Source: Azotimanducus chitobiosivorans
GTDB lineage: Bacteria; Pseudomonadota; Gammaproteobacteria; Pseudomonadales; Azotimanducaceae
DNA length: 64,000 nucleotides
Reading direction: 5' to 3'
NCBI GenBank assembly: GCA_965200235.1
Contig: OZ241339.1
Span: 2,418,001-2,482,000, forward strand
Numbering within the stretch: the first letter of the stretch is position 1; every line of letters starts with the position of its first letter. Position numbers and translations under genes: made by a program. The notes beneath the pieces were generated by a model. It was not told where the DNA came from. It searched no databases and saw nothing but the letters and a program-made list of their open reading frames with translations. Shown piece by piece: positions 19,352 through 27,861 of the stretch.

Positions 19352-21559
19352 CTACCACCGAACCATCAAATCGACCCCATAGGTTCTCGGCAGCCCATAG
19401 TACGCAGGCGTCAAGCTCGCAAACGAAGGCCCGAAGTCGATCATGTTGGCGCGGTATTCCTCATCGCCGAGGTTTTGCACCCACAGGCTTGCGCTGAAAC
19501 TTGTGTTCTCGCCAAAGCGCACATCGCTCAAGAGCAGGCGTAGATCAGTGAGGCCGTAGTCGCCGACTTCGGTGGCGGGTGCCAAGGCGGACGCTGCGCA
19601 TGCCGGATTGGTGTCAGCAACAATCGGATAGGGGTAGAGGTAGTAGTCGGAGATGTGGCTATGATCGATGATGACATCGAGCTGCCCCCACGAACCCCTG
19701 AAGAGCGCGGCTTCCAAGCTCAGGCTCAGGCTGCTTTCGGGCGCGTGCGGAAAGGCGCGATTGTTCGCGACATCCGCGGCGCCACCGCAATCGAGGAACT
19801 TGTCGTATTCGCTGTCAAGGTAGCCGTAGCTCGCGCGCACGCGAATCTCCTCGGTGACGTTCAGCATGCCTTCGACTTCAATGCCTTGAATCACCGCTTC
19901 GCCGGCGTTGCGCACGGACGAGCCTGCCGCGCCTTCGGCGGTGAATACGGAGAGCTGCATGTCCGAGTGCTCGTTGCGGAACACGGCGGCGGAGGCGCGC
20001 AGGCGATTGTCGAACCACAGGCCCTTGACGCCGGCCTCAATCGAGCGCACTGATTCCGAACTATAGGGCCTGAGCGTCTCTTCCAAAGTCTGCGCCTCAC
20101 CATTGAAGCCGCCGCTCTTGAAGCCTTCGGCGTAGCGCAGGTACGCGCTTACCGAATCGCTGAGGTCGTAACTCAGACTCACCGTCGGCGTCAGGTCATC
20201 GAAACTGGTGTCGGCTTGGGTGCCTGCGGAAATGGTTCTCGGCTGACCTGCGTTGCCGAGTTCGCGCTCGATTTCCTTCCGCTCATCGGTATAGCGAAGG
20301 CCAGCGGTGAGGGTGAGGGCCTCGCTGAGGTCGTAGTCGATTTGCGCGAACAGCGCCACAGCTTGCGTTTCAAAGCCGTAGCGGGACACGAAGATCGAAC
20401 CAAATGGACCGAACACGCCGAAAAAGCGCTGCGGATTGTCGGTGAAGCCATCGTCATTGAAGAGATACGCACCCGCCACGAAATTGAGATTGCCGCTGCT
20501 GCCGAGAAGCTGAAGCTCCTGCGAGAAAGACTCGTAATCCGAGTGTCTTTGCGTGTGCGCGACATCGAGCGGAGTGCCGTCGAGATCAAGGCCGTCGGAC
20601 CAGGTAAGGTCGCGAAACGCGGTGATCGACTTGAAGCTCAATGTTTCGGAAAGATCAAGATCCACCGTCAGCGAGTGTCCGCTGACTTCGGATTTCTCGA
20701 AAGAAGGGCCATCAACCGAAGCGCTGTCCTCTCGCGCGGTAGAGACGAACCCCAAGATCGGCAGCATGAAGTCTGCGTCGAGGCGGTGGAGTTGCGAATG
20801 GGTCGCAGCCTGATCGGCTTCGCTGAAATCAAATCGGTAGGCGAGCGTCAATTGATCGCTCAAGTCCACATCCACTGCCGCGCGAAATGCGGTCCGGTCT
20901 ACGTCGCCGAGCGCGTCCACCGAAGAAGCTGCGATGGACCCGGCGTTGACATCCACCCAGCCCTCTCGCGTCTCATTGCGGGCTGCAAGATTGACGCGCA
21001 CGTTGCCGATTGCGGGCAAGCTTAAAGATGCCGCGAGCGTCTTAGCGCCGTAGTTGCCAACGCCCGCCTTCGCATAGCCGCCAAGCTCACCGCTCGGCGC
21101 TTTGCTGACGATATTGATGCCGCCGGCGAGGGTGTTGCGACCGTAGAGCGTCCCTTGCGGACCGCGCAACACTTCAATTCGCTCGACTTCGACGACATCG
21201 AACACCGAGCCTTGCGTCTTGCCGATGTACACGCCGTCGAGATAGAGACCAACAGTCGTCTCCCATGTGAGCGCCGGGTTGATGGTCACACCGCCGCGAA
21301 TGGCGATTTGCGCCGCGGTGGAGTTGCCGGGTGCCTGGGTGACCTGCAAGTTCGGCACGAGGCGATCGATCTCGCCGATATTGGTGATGTCGCGGTTCTC
21401 GACATCGGCTTCGCTGATCGCGGTGATGCTGAACGGCACTTCCAAGATATTCTGTTCGCGCTTTTGCGCGGTGACGACGATTTCTTCGATTGATTCTTGG
21501 GCAACGCCGGTTTGAAGTGCCGCCGCCAAAGCGAGCGGCGCGAGCCAGGTTTTGTTCAT
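19352..21559 (-). CDS. TonB-dependent outer-membrane receptor
   Basis: This 735-residue receptor imports a large or hydrophobic substrate across the outer membrane using TonB/ExbBD energy. It has a signal peptide (residues 1-20, cleaved near VAQ), a TonB-box-like EEIVVTAQKR, a plug domain with VLRGPQGTLYGRNTLAGGI, and a beta barrel ending in an aromatic residue (MVRW). ATG 21559 is preferred over the in-frame TTG at 21565 because GGAGG is 8 bases upstream. It is downstream of an old-yellow-enzyme gene, as in catabolic clusters for steroids and terpenoids, so it may import the substrate. No siderophore-related genes are nearby. Confidence 0.93.
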   Translation of the reverse strand: MNKTWLAPLALAAALQTGVAQESIEEIVVTAQKREQNILEVPFSITAISEADVENRDITNIGEIDRLVPNLQVTQAPGNSTAAQIAIRGGVTINPALTWETTVGLYLDGVYIGKTQGSVFDVVEVERIEVLRGPQGTLYGRNTLAGGINIVSKAPSGELGGYAKAGVGNYGAKTLAASLSLPAIGNVRVNLAARNETREGWVDVNAGSIAASSVDALGDVDRTAFRAAVDVDLSDQLTLAYRFDFSEADQAATHSQLHRLDADFMLPILGFVSTAREDSASVDGPSFEKSEVSGHSLTVDLDLSETLSFKSITAFRDLTWSDGLDLDGTPLDVAHTQRHSDYESFSQELQLLGSSGNLNFVAGAYLFNDDGFTDNPQRFFGVFGPFGSIFVSRYGFETQAVALFAQIDYDLSEALTLTAGLRYTDERKEIERELGNAGQPRTISAGTQADTSFDDLTPTVSLSYDLSDSVSAYLRYAEGFKSGGFNGEAQTLEETLRPYSSESVRSIEAGVKGLWFDNRLRASAAVFRNEHSDMQLSVFTAEGAAGSSVRNAGEAVIQGIEVEGMLNVTEEIRVRASYGYLDSEYDKFLDCGGAADVANNRAFPHAPESSLSLSLEAALFRGSWGQLDVIIDHSHISDYYLYPYPIVADTNPACAASALAPATEVGDYGLTDLRLLLSDVRFGENTSFSASLWVQNLGDEEYRANMIDFGPSFASLTPAYYGLPRTYGVDLMVRW

Positions 21560-21580
21560 TTTCAATTCCTCCGGAAAAAA

Positions 21581-22804
21581 TTAGGCGGCGATTCGCACAC
21601 GCGCGGGCAGCGCGTCGTTCAAGACGCACTTGACGCCATCGCGGTCCATCTCCGCAACGCATAAATTGCAGACCGTACAGCCTGACTCTGTCTTCTCGCC
21701 GTCGCGGTAGTGATTGACGAGCGCCGGGTCGTGAATGAGCGCTCGGCCAAGCTGCACGGCATCGTAGGTGTGTTCCAAGGCGCGATGCACAGATGCCAAG
21801 CTCTGCACGCCGCCGACGCAAATGAGCGGCAGTCCCACCGCCTTGCGGACTTGCTCCGCATGCTTCATGAAGTAGAGTTCTTCAAACGGCATCGAACGCA
21901 GGCTCGGTCTCGCCATGCGGTAGATGACGCGATCAATCCAGCGGCGCTGCACCTTGATGAGTTCTTCGACGAAGGTCGGTCCGCGAAAGAGGTACATGGC
22001 GTTCCTGCCGGAAAAGCCGCCGCTCAAGACAAGCGCATCAGCGTCCGCGGCTTCGAGCTGACTTGCAAAGGGCACGCTGTCTTCAAGTTCAACGCCGCCG
22101 CGAAAGCCGTCGCGTAGATTGAGCTTGACGATGATCGGCACCGAATCGCCGACCGCTTGGCGCACGGCGCGCAAGACCTCGATCGGGAAGCGCGCGCGAT
22201 TCTCTTGGCTGCCGCCGTAGTCATCATCGCGCTTGTTGAGTCGCGGGCAGAGGAATTGACTCAGCAGATAGCCGTGTCCCATATGCAGTTCAAGCACATC
22301 GAAGCCAGCGCTCACGGCGCGCTGCGAAGCCTGTCCGTATTGCTCGGCGAGCGTTTTCAGTTCGTCCACGCGAAACGCGCGGATCAAGGGCGAGCCGATA
22401 AAGGCCCCCATGCCGTTGAATCCGGCGCTCGGGCCGCGCGCCCTGCGGCCCGTCCAGCCGCTCCACTTCGAGAGTCCGCCGCAATGCGCAAGCTGAATGG
22501 CGGCCTTCGCATCGTGCCGATGAATCGCATCGGTGACACATTTCAGATCATCGAGGATGTCGTCTTGCAGGCACATCTGGTCGTCGAAGGTGCGCCCGCC
22601 TGGTTCAACCGAACCATAGGACACGGTGCACAGTCCGACGCCGCCTTTGGCGAAGGCTTCATGAAAGGCGGCGAGCCCTTCGCGGTCTGGGCGTCCGCCG
22701 GGGCAATGGCCTTCAAAGGTGGCGGCCTTGATAAAGCGGTTCTTGAGTTCCAGGCCGCGCAAAGTCCAAGGGGCGAAAGGGTCGATGGATCGAGGCTCGC
22801 TCAT
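21581..22804 (-). CDS. NADH:flavin oxidoreductase, old yellow enzyme / dienoyl-CoA reductase family
   Basis: This 407-residue protein is an FMN TIM barrel. Family signatures are ELHMGHGYLLSQFLCPRLN, the RDDDYGG loop, and a phosphate-binding end (ICVGGV, then VQLGRALIHDP). Near the C-terminus CTVCNLC plus a later Cys resembles the 4Fe-4S ligand set of 2,4-dienoyl-CoA reductases, but the FAD/NADH domain of those enzymes (about 250 residues) is missing. It probably reduces an enone or dienoyl-CoA. The gene begins 1 bp before the stop of the upstream SDR gene, indicating an operon with the TonB receptor. Confidence 0.88.
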   Translation of the reverse strand: MSEPRSIDPFAPWTLRGLELKNRFIKAATFEGHCPGGRPDREGLAAFHEAFAKGGVGLCTVSYGSVEPGGRTFDDQMCLQDDILDDLKCVTDAIHRHDAKAAIQLAHCGGLSKWSGWTGRRARGPSAGFNGMGAFIGSPLIRAFRVDELKTLAEQYGQASQRAVSAGFDVLELHMGHGYLLSQFLCPRLNKRDDDYGGSQENRARFPIEVLRAVRQAVGDSVPIIVKLNLRDGFRGGVELEDSVPFASQLEAADADALVLSGGFSGRNAMYLFRGPTFVEELIKVQRRWIDRVIYRMARPSLRSMPFEELYFMKHAEQVRKAVGLPLICVGGVQSLASVHRALEHTYDAVQLGRALIHDPALVNHYRDGEKTESGCTVCNLCVAEMDRDGVKCVLNDALPARVRIAA

Positions 22805-22805
22805 G

Positions 22806-23687
22806 TCAGATCACTCGTGCAGGATGTGGAACGCGGGGCGCACCGAGCTGCTCGCGATAGGACGGCGGCTGCCTGCCGTCTTCGTCCTGAATGCCGTACT
22901 CAAGCGCGAGCTCCGCGGTAATCAGCGTTTGGCCAGACTTCTCGTTGCGCTTCGGGTCGCGATGCAGCGCATGGATCACGCGGCCATTGAATTGCGGCGT
23001 TTCGGCGAGCGCCATGAAGTCGCCATACTGCTCGCCCCGGTGCCGGAGGACAATCTCGGTGCGTTCGGTGCGTTGCGGTCCGAGCCACAGCGAGGCGACG
23101 GCAACACCGGTATTCTCCAGGTCAACCGCCATGTCCGCCGCAAACTTGTCGTAGCCCGCCTTTTGCGCGCCGTAGGCAGGGCCGTGCATGTAGCAGACGC
23201 CGCCGAAGGACGATGTGAAGACGATGAGCCCTGAACCTTGCCGGATCATGATGGGCGCCGCATAGTAGCTTGCGACGTAAGCCGAGCGCAGCCCGAGATC
23301 AAGGATGTCCGCGAGTTCGAGCGGCTTTTCCCAGAATCCGCCTGCATCGATGAGGGCATCGTGGATGGAGGCCGCGTTGTTGACCAGTATGTCGAGCTGA
23401 CCAGATTCCGATTCGATTCGCTCGAAGACCGCCTTGGTTGACTGATCGTCGGCATGATCGCATTGAATGCCGACCCCTTCGCTACCCGCCGCATTGATCG
23501 CCGCGACCGTTTCATCAAGCGTGCCTCGCAACACTTCGCCTTTGAGGGTGGCGGTTGCCTCGCTTTGCGAACGGCCGGTCACATAGACGCGCTTGCACAC
23601 GCCCGCGAGACCAGCAGCAATGCCCTTGCCTGCGCCGCGCGTGGCCCCGGTCACCAATGCAACAGTCGATGGATTGGCCGATGACAT
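22806..23687 (-). CDS. Short-chain dehydrogenase/reductase, DHRS1-like
   Basis: This 293-residue SDR has TGATRGAGKG for the cofactor, LVNNAA, a serine in TSSFGG and the catalytic YGAQK. The segment after it (AGYDKFAADMAVDLENTGV) is typical of the DHRS1-like subgroup. It probably oxidises or reduces a bulky hydroxyl or keto compound. It heads the minus-strand operon with the OYE-like reductase and TonB receptor. Upstream is a 301-bp intergenic region with a clear inverted repeat. Confidence 0.88.
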   Translation of the reverse strand: MSSANPSTVALVTGATRGAGKGIAAGLAGVCKRVYVTGRSQSEATATLKGEVLRGTLDETVAAINAAGSEGVGIQCDHADDQSTKAVFERIESESGQLDILVNNAASIHDALIDAGGFWEKPLELADILDLGLRSAYVASYYAAPIMIRQGSGLIVFTSSFGGVCYMHGPAYGAQKAGYDKFAADMAVDLENTGVAVASLWLGPQRTERTEIVLRHRGEQYGDFMALAETPQFNGRVIHALHRDPKRNEKSGQTLITAELALEYGIQDEDGRQPPSYREQLGAPRVPHPARVI

Positions 23688-23728
23688 GCCCGTCCCACAC
23701 CAAAGTAGCGCCTAAACTAATGAAAAAT

Positions 23729-23749
23729 TGCGAATAATGCAAATTCGCA
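23729..23749. promoter_or_regulatory. Inverted repeat TGCGAAT-N7-ATTCGCA (candidate operator)
   Basis: Perfect 7-bp arms separated by 7 bases lie 42 bp upstream of the SDR start. The same TGCGAAT half-site occurs again at 23791-23797. Related ATTCGCG/ATTCGCA elements occur at other catabolic promoters in the window (25310-25338, 51320-51326, 54311-54357), suggesting a shared repressor of TetR-like geometry. Confidence 0.5.
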
Positions 23750-23942
23750 GGGGCATTTTTGTCGAAAAGCGCAGAAACCATATTGCTGAGTGCGAATTGT
23801 GACACTGACGAGAATCGCCGAAATGGTCGATGTCGCACAAGAACAGACTGACATATCGCACATAGTCATAAAGCTAAATTGCGTATGCTCGCATGGTGTG
23901 AATGTCCGCGCTGCGCTCTCGCGCCACGGACAGTATCCACAT

Positions 23943-23983
23943 GTTCAATTGAACTTTTCTCACCAACACAATAGAGGTATACT
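23943..23983 (+). promoter_or_regulatory. Perfect palindrome GTTCAATTGAAC and -10 element before the coiled-coil gene
   Basis: GTTCAATTGAAC (23943-23954) is a perfect 12-bp palindrome. TATACT (23978-23983) ends 5 bases before the ATG at 23989. With transcription starting about 7 bases after the -10 element, the message would be nearly leaderless. The palindrome would then lie just upstream of the -35 position, where an activator or repressor could bind. Confidence 0.4.
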
Positions 23984-23988
23984 CAGCC

Positions 23989-24453
23989 ATGCGTCTAGAC
24001 GTTCAAGAACAGCACGACATGACCAACGAATTTCTCGAAGGGGGATTCAACGAAACGCAGTCAGGCACCCTGACGAGCGTTCTCGGCAAGCTTTTGGAAC
24101 GTCAAGAGGTCATCTTCACCAAGTTTCGAGAGGATTTTCGTTCCGATCTCAAGAAGATGCGTCAAGAGGACAAGCAAGAGCGCGAGCGGACCCGCAAGGA
24201 GGATAGGGAGGATTGGGAACGGTTCCGCATGGAGGCAAGGCAGGACTTGGAGCGAGTCCGAAACGAGGACAAGCTGGAGCGCATGAGGATGCGCGAAGAA
24301 GATGGCGCAAGATTCGAACGCATTGAAGCCTCCGTGACAAGCTTGCGCACATCCGTTGAAAGTATGCAGCGCTGGGTCGTCAGCACGCTCACCGCGCTTG
24401 TGGCCGCAGGCATCCTTGGAGGCTTCGGCGCCCTCTACGCGCTCGTCAGTTAA
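23989..24453 (+). CDS. Coiled-coil protein with C-terminal transmembrane anchor, unknown function
   Basis: This 154-residue protein matches no family I recognise. Residues about 40-120 are very rich in Glu, Arg, Lys and Asp and fit a long coiled coil with repeating units such as QEDKQERER and NEDKLERMR. Residues about 128-153 form one hydrophobic segment (VVSTLTALVAAGILGGFGALY), so the protein is probably tail-anchored in the inner membrane with the coil in the cytoplasm. It stands alone, divergent from the SDR/OYE/TonB operon and convergent with the next SDR, whose stop overlaps by 4 bp. Confidence 0.65.
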   Translation: MRLDVQEQHDMTNEFLEGGFNETQSGTLTSVLGKLLERQEVIFTKFREDFRSDLKKMRQEDKQERERTRKEDREDWERFRMEARQDLERVRNEDKLERMRMREEDGARFERIEASVTSLRTSVESMQRWVVSTLTALVAAGILGGFGALYALVS

Positions 24454-25256
24454 GGATTTTCCGGCGAACCAGGCAGGCCGGGGAAATAGAACCCTGCTGT
24501 CAGGCCGCCGTCGATCTGCAATTCAGCGCCATTGCAGTAGGATGCGGCATCGGATGCGAGAAACACAAAGCCCCGCGCGATCTCAGATGGACGCGAAAAG
24601 CGTTGAGCTGGCATCCATCCCATCTGCTCGTTCATCGTCTCAAAATCGACGCCAAGGGGATTGGTCATGCCGGTATCGACGCTGGCCGGGTGAATCGAAT
24701 TGACACGAATGCCGTGCAGGCCGAGTTCCATGGCACCGCAGCGCGTGAGGCCGCGAACCGCAGATTTGCTCGCACTGTAGGCGGCGATGAAGTTGCTGCC
24801 GAGAAAGCCCGACGAAGACGACGCATTGACAATCACACCGCGCCGATTGGCCTTCATATGGGGTGTGACGGCACGCATGCCAAGAAACACGCCTTGCACG
24901 TTCACGTCCATCATGCGCCGAAAATCGGCGAGCTCAGTGCTTTCGATGCGGCCAAACGCGATAACGCCAGCGTTGTTGACCAATATATCGATCTGTCCAT
25001 GCGTCTTGAGCGTGGCATCGACGGTTGACTCCCAGTCCGCTTCATCGGTCACATCAAGTACCGAGGTGCTGATCTGCTCACCTTGCTCAATCTCGGCGAG
25101 CTGATCGGCAAGCACATCGGCGCATACCACATGCGCGATATCGGCTTCAACAAACGCCTCGATGATCGCGCGGCCGATGCCACGCGCAGCGCCGGTGACA
25201 ATGGCCACCTTTCCAGAGAGTGAATAGGGTGATGTATGCGCTTGCGCTGCTTCCAA
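24450..25256 (-). CDS. Short-chain dehydrogenase/reductase, hydroxysteroid-dehydrogenase-like
   Basis: This 268-residue classical SDR has TGAARGIGRAI, VNNAGV, serine in NASSSSG, catalytic YSASK and the usual C-terminal IDGG. The overall pattern resembles 3-alpha/20-beta hydroxysteroid dehydrogenases, but many SDRs share it. The start is TTG at 25256: no ATG is available before the cofactor motif, and GAGAGG lies about 5 bases upstream. It is divergent from the acyl-CoA dehydrogenase pair across a 124-bp region with TTCGCGAA motifs. Confidence 0.88.
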   Translation of the reverse strand: MEAAQAHTSPYSLSGKVAIVTGAARGIGRAIIEAFVEADIAHVVCADVLADQLAEIEQGEQISTSVLDVTDEADWESTVDATLKTHGQIDILVNNAGVIAFGRIESTELADFRRMMDVNVQGVFLGMRAVTPHMKANRRGVIVNASSSSGFLGSNFIAAYSASKSAVRGLTRCGAMELGLHGIRVNSIHPASVDTGMTNPLGVDFETMNEQMGWMPAQRFSRPSEIARGFVFLASDAASYCNGAELQIDGGLTAGFYFPGLPGSPENP

Positions 25257-25293
25257 GTTTGCCTCTCAAGGTGAGGGTTTAGACAATTTCGGC

Positions 25294-25338
25294 TGCGAAA
25301 GATACCATGATTCGCGAAATGTCTTATCGAGTTTCGCG
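25294..25338. promoter_or_regulatory. Cluster of GCGAA/TTCGC sites in the SDR-acyl-CoA dehydrogenase promoter
   Basis: TGCGAAA (25294-25300), the palindrome TTCGCGAA (25311-25318) and TTTCGCG (25332-25338) lie in the 124-bp divergent region. CGCGAAA and TTTCGCG also form a 12-base-spaced inverted repeat (25313-25338). The 11-mer ATTCGCGAAAT (25310-25320) recurs exactly at 54347-54357 upstream of hsaA. Confidence 0.5.
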
Positions 25339-25380
25339 CAAATCGGAATCGCGCGACATGCTTGGCCGGGGAGAGTTCTC

Positions 25381-26442
25381 GTGCGATTCAACTTGACAGA
25401 GGAGCAAGGCTTGATTCAGCAGGCAGCTGAGGCCTTTGCTCGCGACCATGGCTCGAGCGGGCAGGTGCGCGCTGCCATGGCGAGCCCTCTGGGTTTCGAT
25501 GAAAAGACGTGGGCTTCGCTCGGCGAGATCGGCTTCCCTGTGACCTTGCTGCCGACCAATGTTGGCGGACAAGGTCTCGGCGCGGTGGAAATGGCCTTGG
25601 TCTTTGAAGCCTTGGGCGCGAAGCTTTTGCCAAGCCCGCTGCTCGCGACAGGTGTGCTGAGCGCCTCCGTGCTCGCGAGCTTGCAACATTCAATGGCGCG
25701 CGAAGTGGCGGCATTGATCGCGTCGAGCAATCGTCGTGGCGCCGTCGCAAGAATTGAGAACAGAAGCGCGCGCTTTGTACTTGATGCGCACGCCGCGGAC
25801 TACCTGCTCATCGAACAGGATGGCAGGTGCCGTTTGATCGAAGCGCAAGCGGCAGGCGAGTTCGCAGGCGTTCGGGTGACGCGCCTCAAGATGATGGATC
25901 AAAGCCGCGTACTCTCGCATCTCGAACTTGATCACGAGTGTGCGGCAAAAAGCGAAGTGCTTGCCGAGGGCGATTCGGTGACGCGGGCATTCGATCATGC
26001 CTTTGACATGGGGCGTCTTGCGATCGCCGCCGAAGCCGTCGGGGCCGCGGAAGCTTGCTTGACGCGCACCGTCGAGTACGTGCAGCAGCGTGTGCAGTTC
26101 GGACGCGCCATCGGCAGCTTCCAAGCTGTCAAGCATCAGCTTGCCGACATGATGGTAGGCGTCGAGGCGGCGCGCTCCGCGGTCTATTACGCGGCGGCAT
26201 CGGCGAACGATCATCCGCTGCGCTTGCCGGCGATGGCGGCGCTCGCCAAACTTGAAGCAAGCGAAGCGCTCACCCACGCTGCTGGTCGCATGATTCAACT
26301 GCACGGCGGCATCGGCTTTACCTGGGAGCACGATGCGCATCTGTATTTCAAGCGCGCGCGCGGCACGGAGACGCTCTTCGGCACCAATGCCGCGCTTGAC
26401 GAGCGCATCGCACGCCATATCGGCCTTGATGACGCCGCATGA
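25381..26442 (+). CDS. Acyl-CoA dehydrogenase, smaller subunit of a heteromeric pair
   Basis: This 353-residue acyl-CoA dehydrogenase (GTG start) has a short middle domain, the QFGRAIGSFQAVKHQLADM motif and HGGIGFTWEHDAHLYFKRA near the C-terminus. It is shorter than homotetrameric members (about 380-390 residues) and is followed by a second dehydrogenase gene with a 4-bp overlap. This is the gene pair arrangement of alpha2beta2 enzymes that dehydrogenate steroid side-chain CoA esters. One half of such pairs usually lacks the catalytic base. FAD-dependent alpha,beta-desaturation of an acyl-CoA is expected. Confidence 0.9.
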   Translation: MRFNLTEEQGLIQQAAEAFARDHGSSGQVRAAMASPLGFDEKTWASLGEIGFPVTLLPTNVGGQGLGAVEMALVFEALGAKLLPSPLLATGVLSASVLASLQHSMAREVAALIASSNRRGAVARIENRSARFVLDAHAADYLLIEQDGRCRLIEAQAAGEFAGVRVTRLKMMDQSRVLSHLELDHECAAKSEVLAEGDSVTRAFDHAFDMGRLAIAAEAVGAAEACLTRTVEYVQQRVQFGRAIGSFQAVKHQLADMMVGVEAARSAVYYAAASANDHPLRLPAMAALAKLEASEALTHAAGRMIQLHGGIGFTWEHDAHLYFKRARGTETLFGTNAALDERIARHIGLDDAA

Positions 26443-27614
26443 AACTGACCTTCACAGCAGATCAGGAAGCGTTTCGGCGCGAAGCGGCGAACTGGCTTGA
26501 AGCGCAGCTTTCCGGCCCGTTTGCCGACATCCGCGGCATCACTTCGCAAACGCAGGCCGCCGAGCGACGCCGAGAATGGGAAAAAGTTCTCGGCGCAGCG
26601 GGTTGGAGTGCCATCGGCTGGCCGTGCGAGTACGGTGGGCGCGATGCAAGCCTCGCAGAGCAGGTGATCTTTGCCGAAGAATATGCGCGCGCACGCGCGC
26701 CCGGGCGGCTTGGTCATATGGGTGTTGAACTCGCCGGCCCGACAATCCTGCGATTCGGCAACCAAGCGCAGAAGGACCAATTCCTGCCAAAGATCTCGTC
26801 CGGCGAAGAGATGTGGTGTCAAGGCTACTCGGAGCCGGGCGCGGGTTCGGACCTCTCCAATGTGCGCACGCGCGCTTCCCTTGAAGCGGGCCAATGGATC
26901 ATTGAAGGGCAGAAGATCTGGACATCGCTTGCGCAGTTTGCCGACTGGTGCTTTCTCATCTGCCGCACGCAGGAAGGTTCAAAAGGGCGCGATGGCCTGT
27001 CCTATCTGCTGGTGCCAATGCGCCAGCCCGGCATCGACATCAAGCCGATCAAGCAGATGACGGGCGAGTCCGATTTCAATGAAGTGTTCTTCGACGGCGC
27101 GCGCACGTGCGCCGAGAATATCGTCGGCCAGCCCGGGCAAGGCTGGCAAGTCGCCATGGGCACGCTTGCCTTTGAACGCGGCGTCTCAACGCTCGCGCAG
27201 CAAATGCACTTTCGCAACGAGCTTGACGAGATCATCGCTACCGCGAAATCGAACGGTTCGGCCAAAGATCCGTTGATACGCGCGCGCATCGCCAAGGCGT
27301 GGCGCGGCCTTGAGACCATGCGTGCGAGTGCCCTTCGAATGCTCTCCGGCGCCGAAAGCGGAACGCTCGCCGGACCGCAATTCACCTACAAGATCTATTG
27401 GGCGAGCTGGCACCGGGCGCTTGGGGAACTGGCGATGGATGTGCTCGGACAAGAAGGCGAAATCGAATCAAGCGATGGCATTTTCCGAGACCTGCCGGGC
27501 ATGTATCTGTTCTCGCGCAGCGACACGATTTATGCGGGCACCAACCAAATTCAGCGCAACCTCATTGCCGAGCGTGCGCTCGGCCTACCGAAAGAGCCAA
27601 GAGGACAGGCGTGA
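26439..27614 (+). CDS. Acyl-CoA dehydrogenase, larger subunit of a heteromeric pair
   Basis: This 391-residue acyl-CoA dehydrogenase has GWPCEYGGRDASLAEQVIF, the substrate-loop signature QGYSEPGAGSDLSNV and the C-terminal YAGTNQIQRNLIAERALGLP, whose TNQ motif binds FAD. ATGA overlap with the preceding dehydrogenase predicts stoichiometric synthesis. By analogy with FadE/ChsE and Scd4A/B pairs it probably acts on a cyclic or side-chain steroid CoA thioester. Its 3' end abuts a truncated PIN-domain fragment on the other strand, indicating a past rearrangement immediately downstream. Confidence 0.92.
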   Translation: MKLTFTADQEAFRREAANWLEAQLSGPFADIRGITSQTQAAERRREWEKVLGAAGWSAIGWPCEYGGRDASLAEQVIFAEEYARARAPGRLGHMGVELAGPTILRFGNQAQKDQFLPKISSGEEMWCQGYSEPGAGSDLSNVRTRASLEAGQWIIEGQKIWTSLAQFADWCFLICRTQEGSKGRDGLSYLLVPMRQPGIDIKPIKQMTGESDFNEVFFDGARTCAENIVGQPGQGWQVAMGTLAFERGVSTLAQQMHFRNELDEIIATAKSNGSAKDPLIRARIAKAWRGLETMRASALRMLSGAESGTLAGPQFTYKIYWASWHRALGELAMDVLGQEGEIESSDGIFRDLPGMYLFSRSDTIYAGTNQIQRNLIAERALGLPKEPRGQA

Positions 27615-27753
27615 CGTTGCGTGAAATAAGTGGCTTACTCACCGCGTCCACGAGTAGATTGGATGCCTGTTCGTGTCCTTTTTCGCTGCGCGCCACGAGC
27701 GAATAGAATCCACTCGCGTCGATGAGAATCCCATTGTCCGTAAACGATTTCAT
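27562..27753 (-). pseudogene. Truncated PIN-domain (VapC-like) toxin remnant
   Basis: From ATG at 27753 the frame reads ILIDASGFYSLVARSEKGHE, the first strand and helix of a PIN domain with its first acidic residue. It departs from the family after about 40 residues; a normal PIN toxin has about 130. The remaining codons are antisense to the end of the acyl-CoA dehydrogenase gene. A small frame from 27814 may be the remains of the antitoxin but is not recognisable. I interpret 27615-27820 as a scar of a lost toxin-antitoxin locus. Confidence 0.55.
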
Positions 27754-27861
27754 CGATCTCCGAGTTGGTGAGGGATTCACCTTCGAAGACCGCGATGTCG
27801 GTGAAGCGATACATAGGGTCGTCTTCCCGCGGAATGCTAGGCTTGCAAGGAGACATCCGAG

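Larger units (their letters stand above)
23688..23988. promoter_or_regulatory. 301-bp divergent intergenic region with two palindromes
   Basis: No gene is seen here. It separates the SDR/OYE/TonB operon from the coiled-coil gene. It contains an inverted repeat at 23729-23749, a further TGCGAAT at 23791-23797, a perfect palindrome at 23943-23954 and TATACT at 23978-23983. These are described as separate features. Confidence 0.6.

Noticed and set aside
20216..21025. 269-residue open frame antisense to the TonB receptor
   Set aside because: The receptor has a signal peptide, plug and barrel signatures; the antisense frame has none and arises from high GC content.
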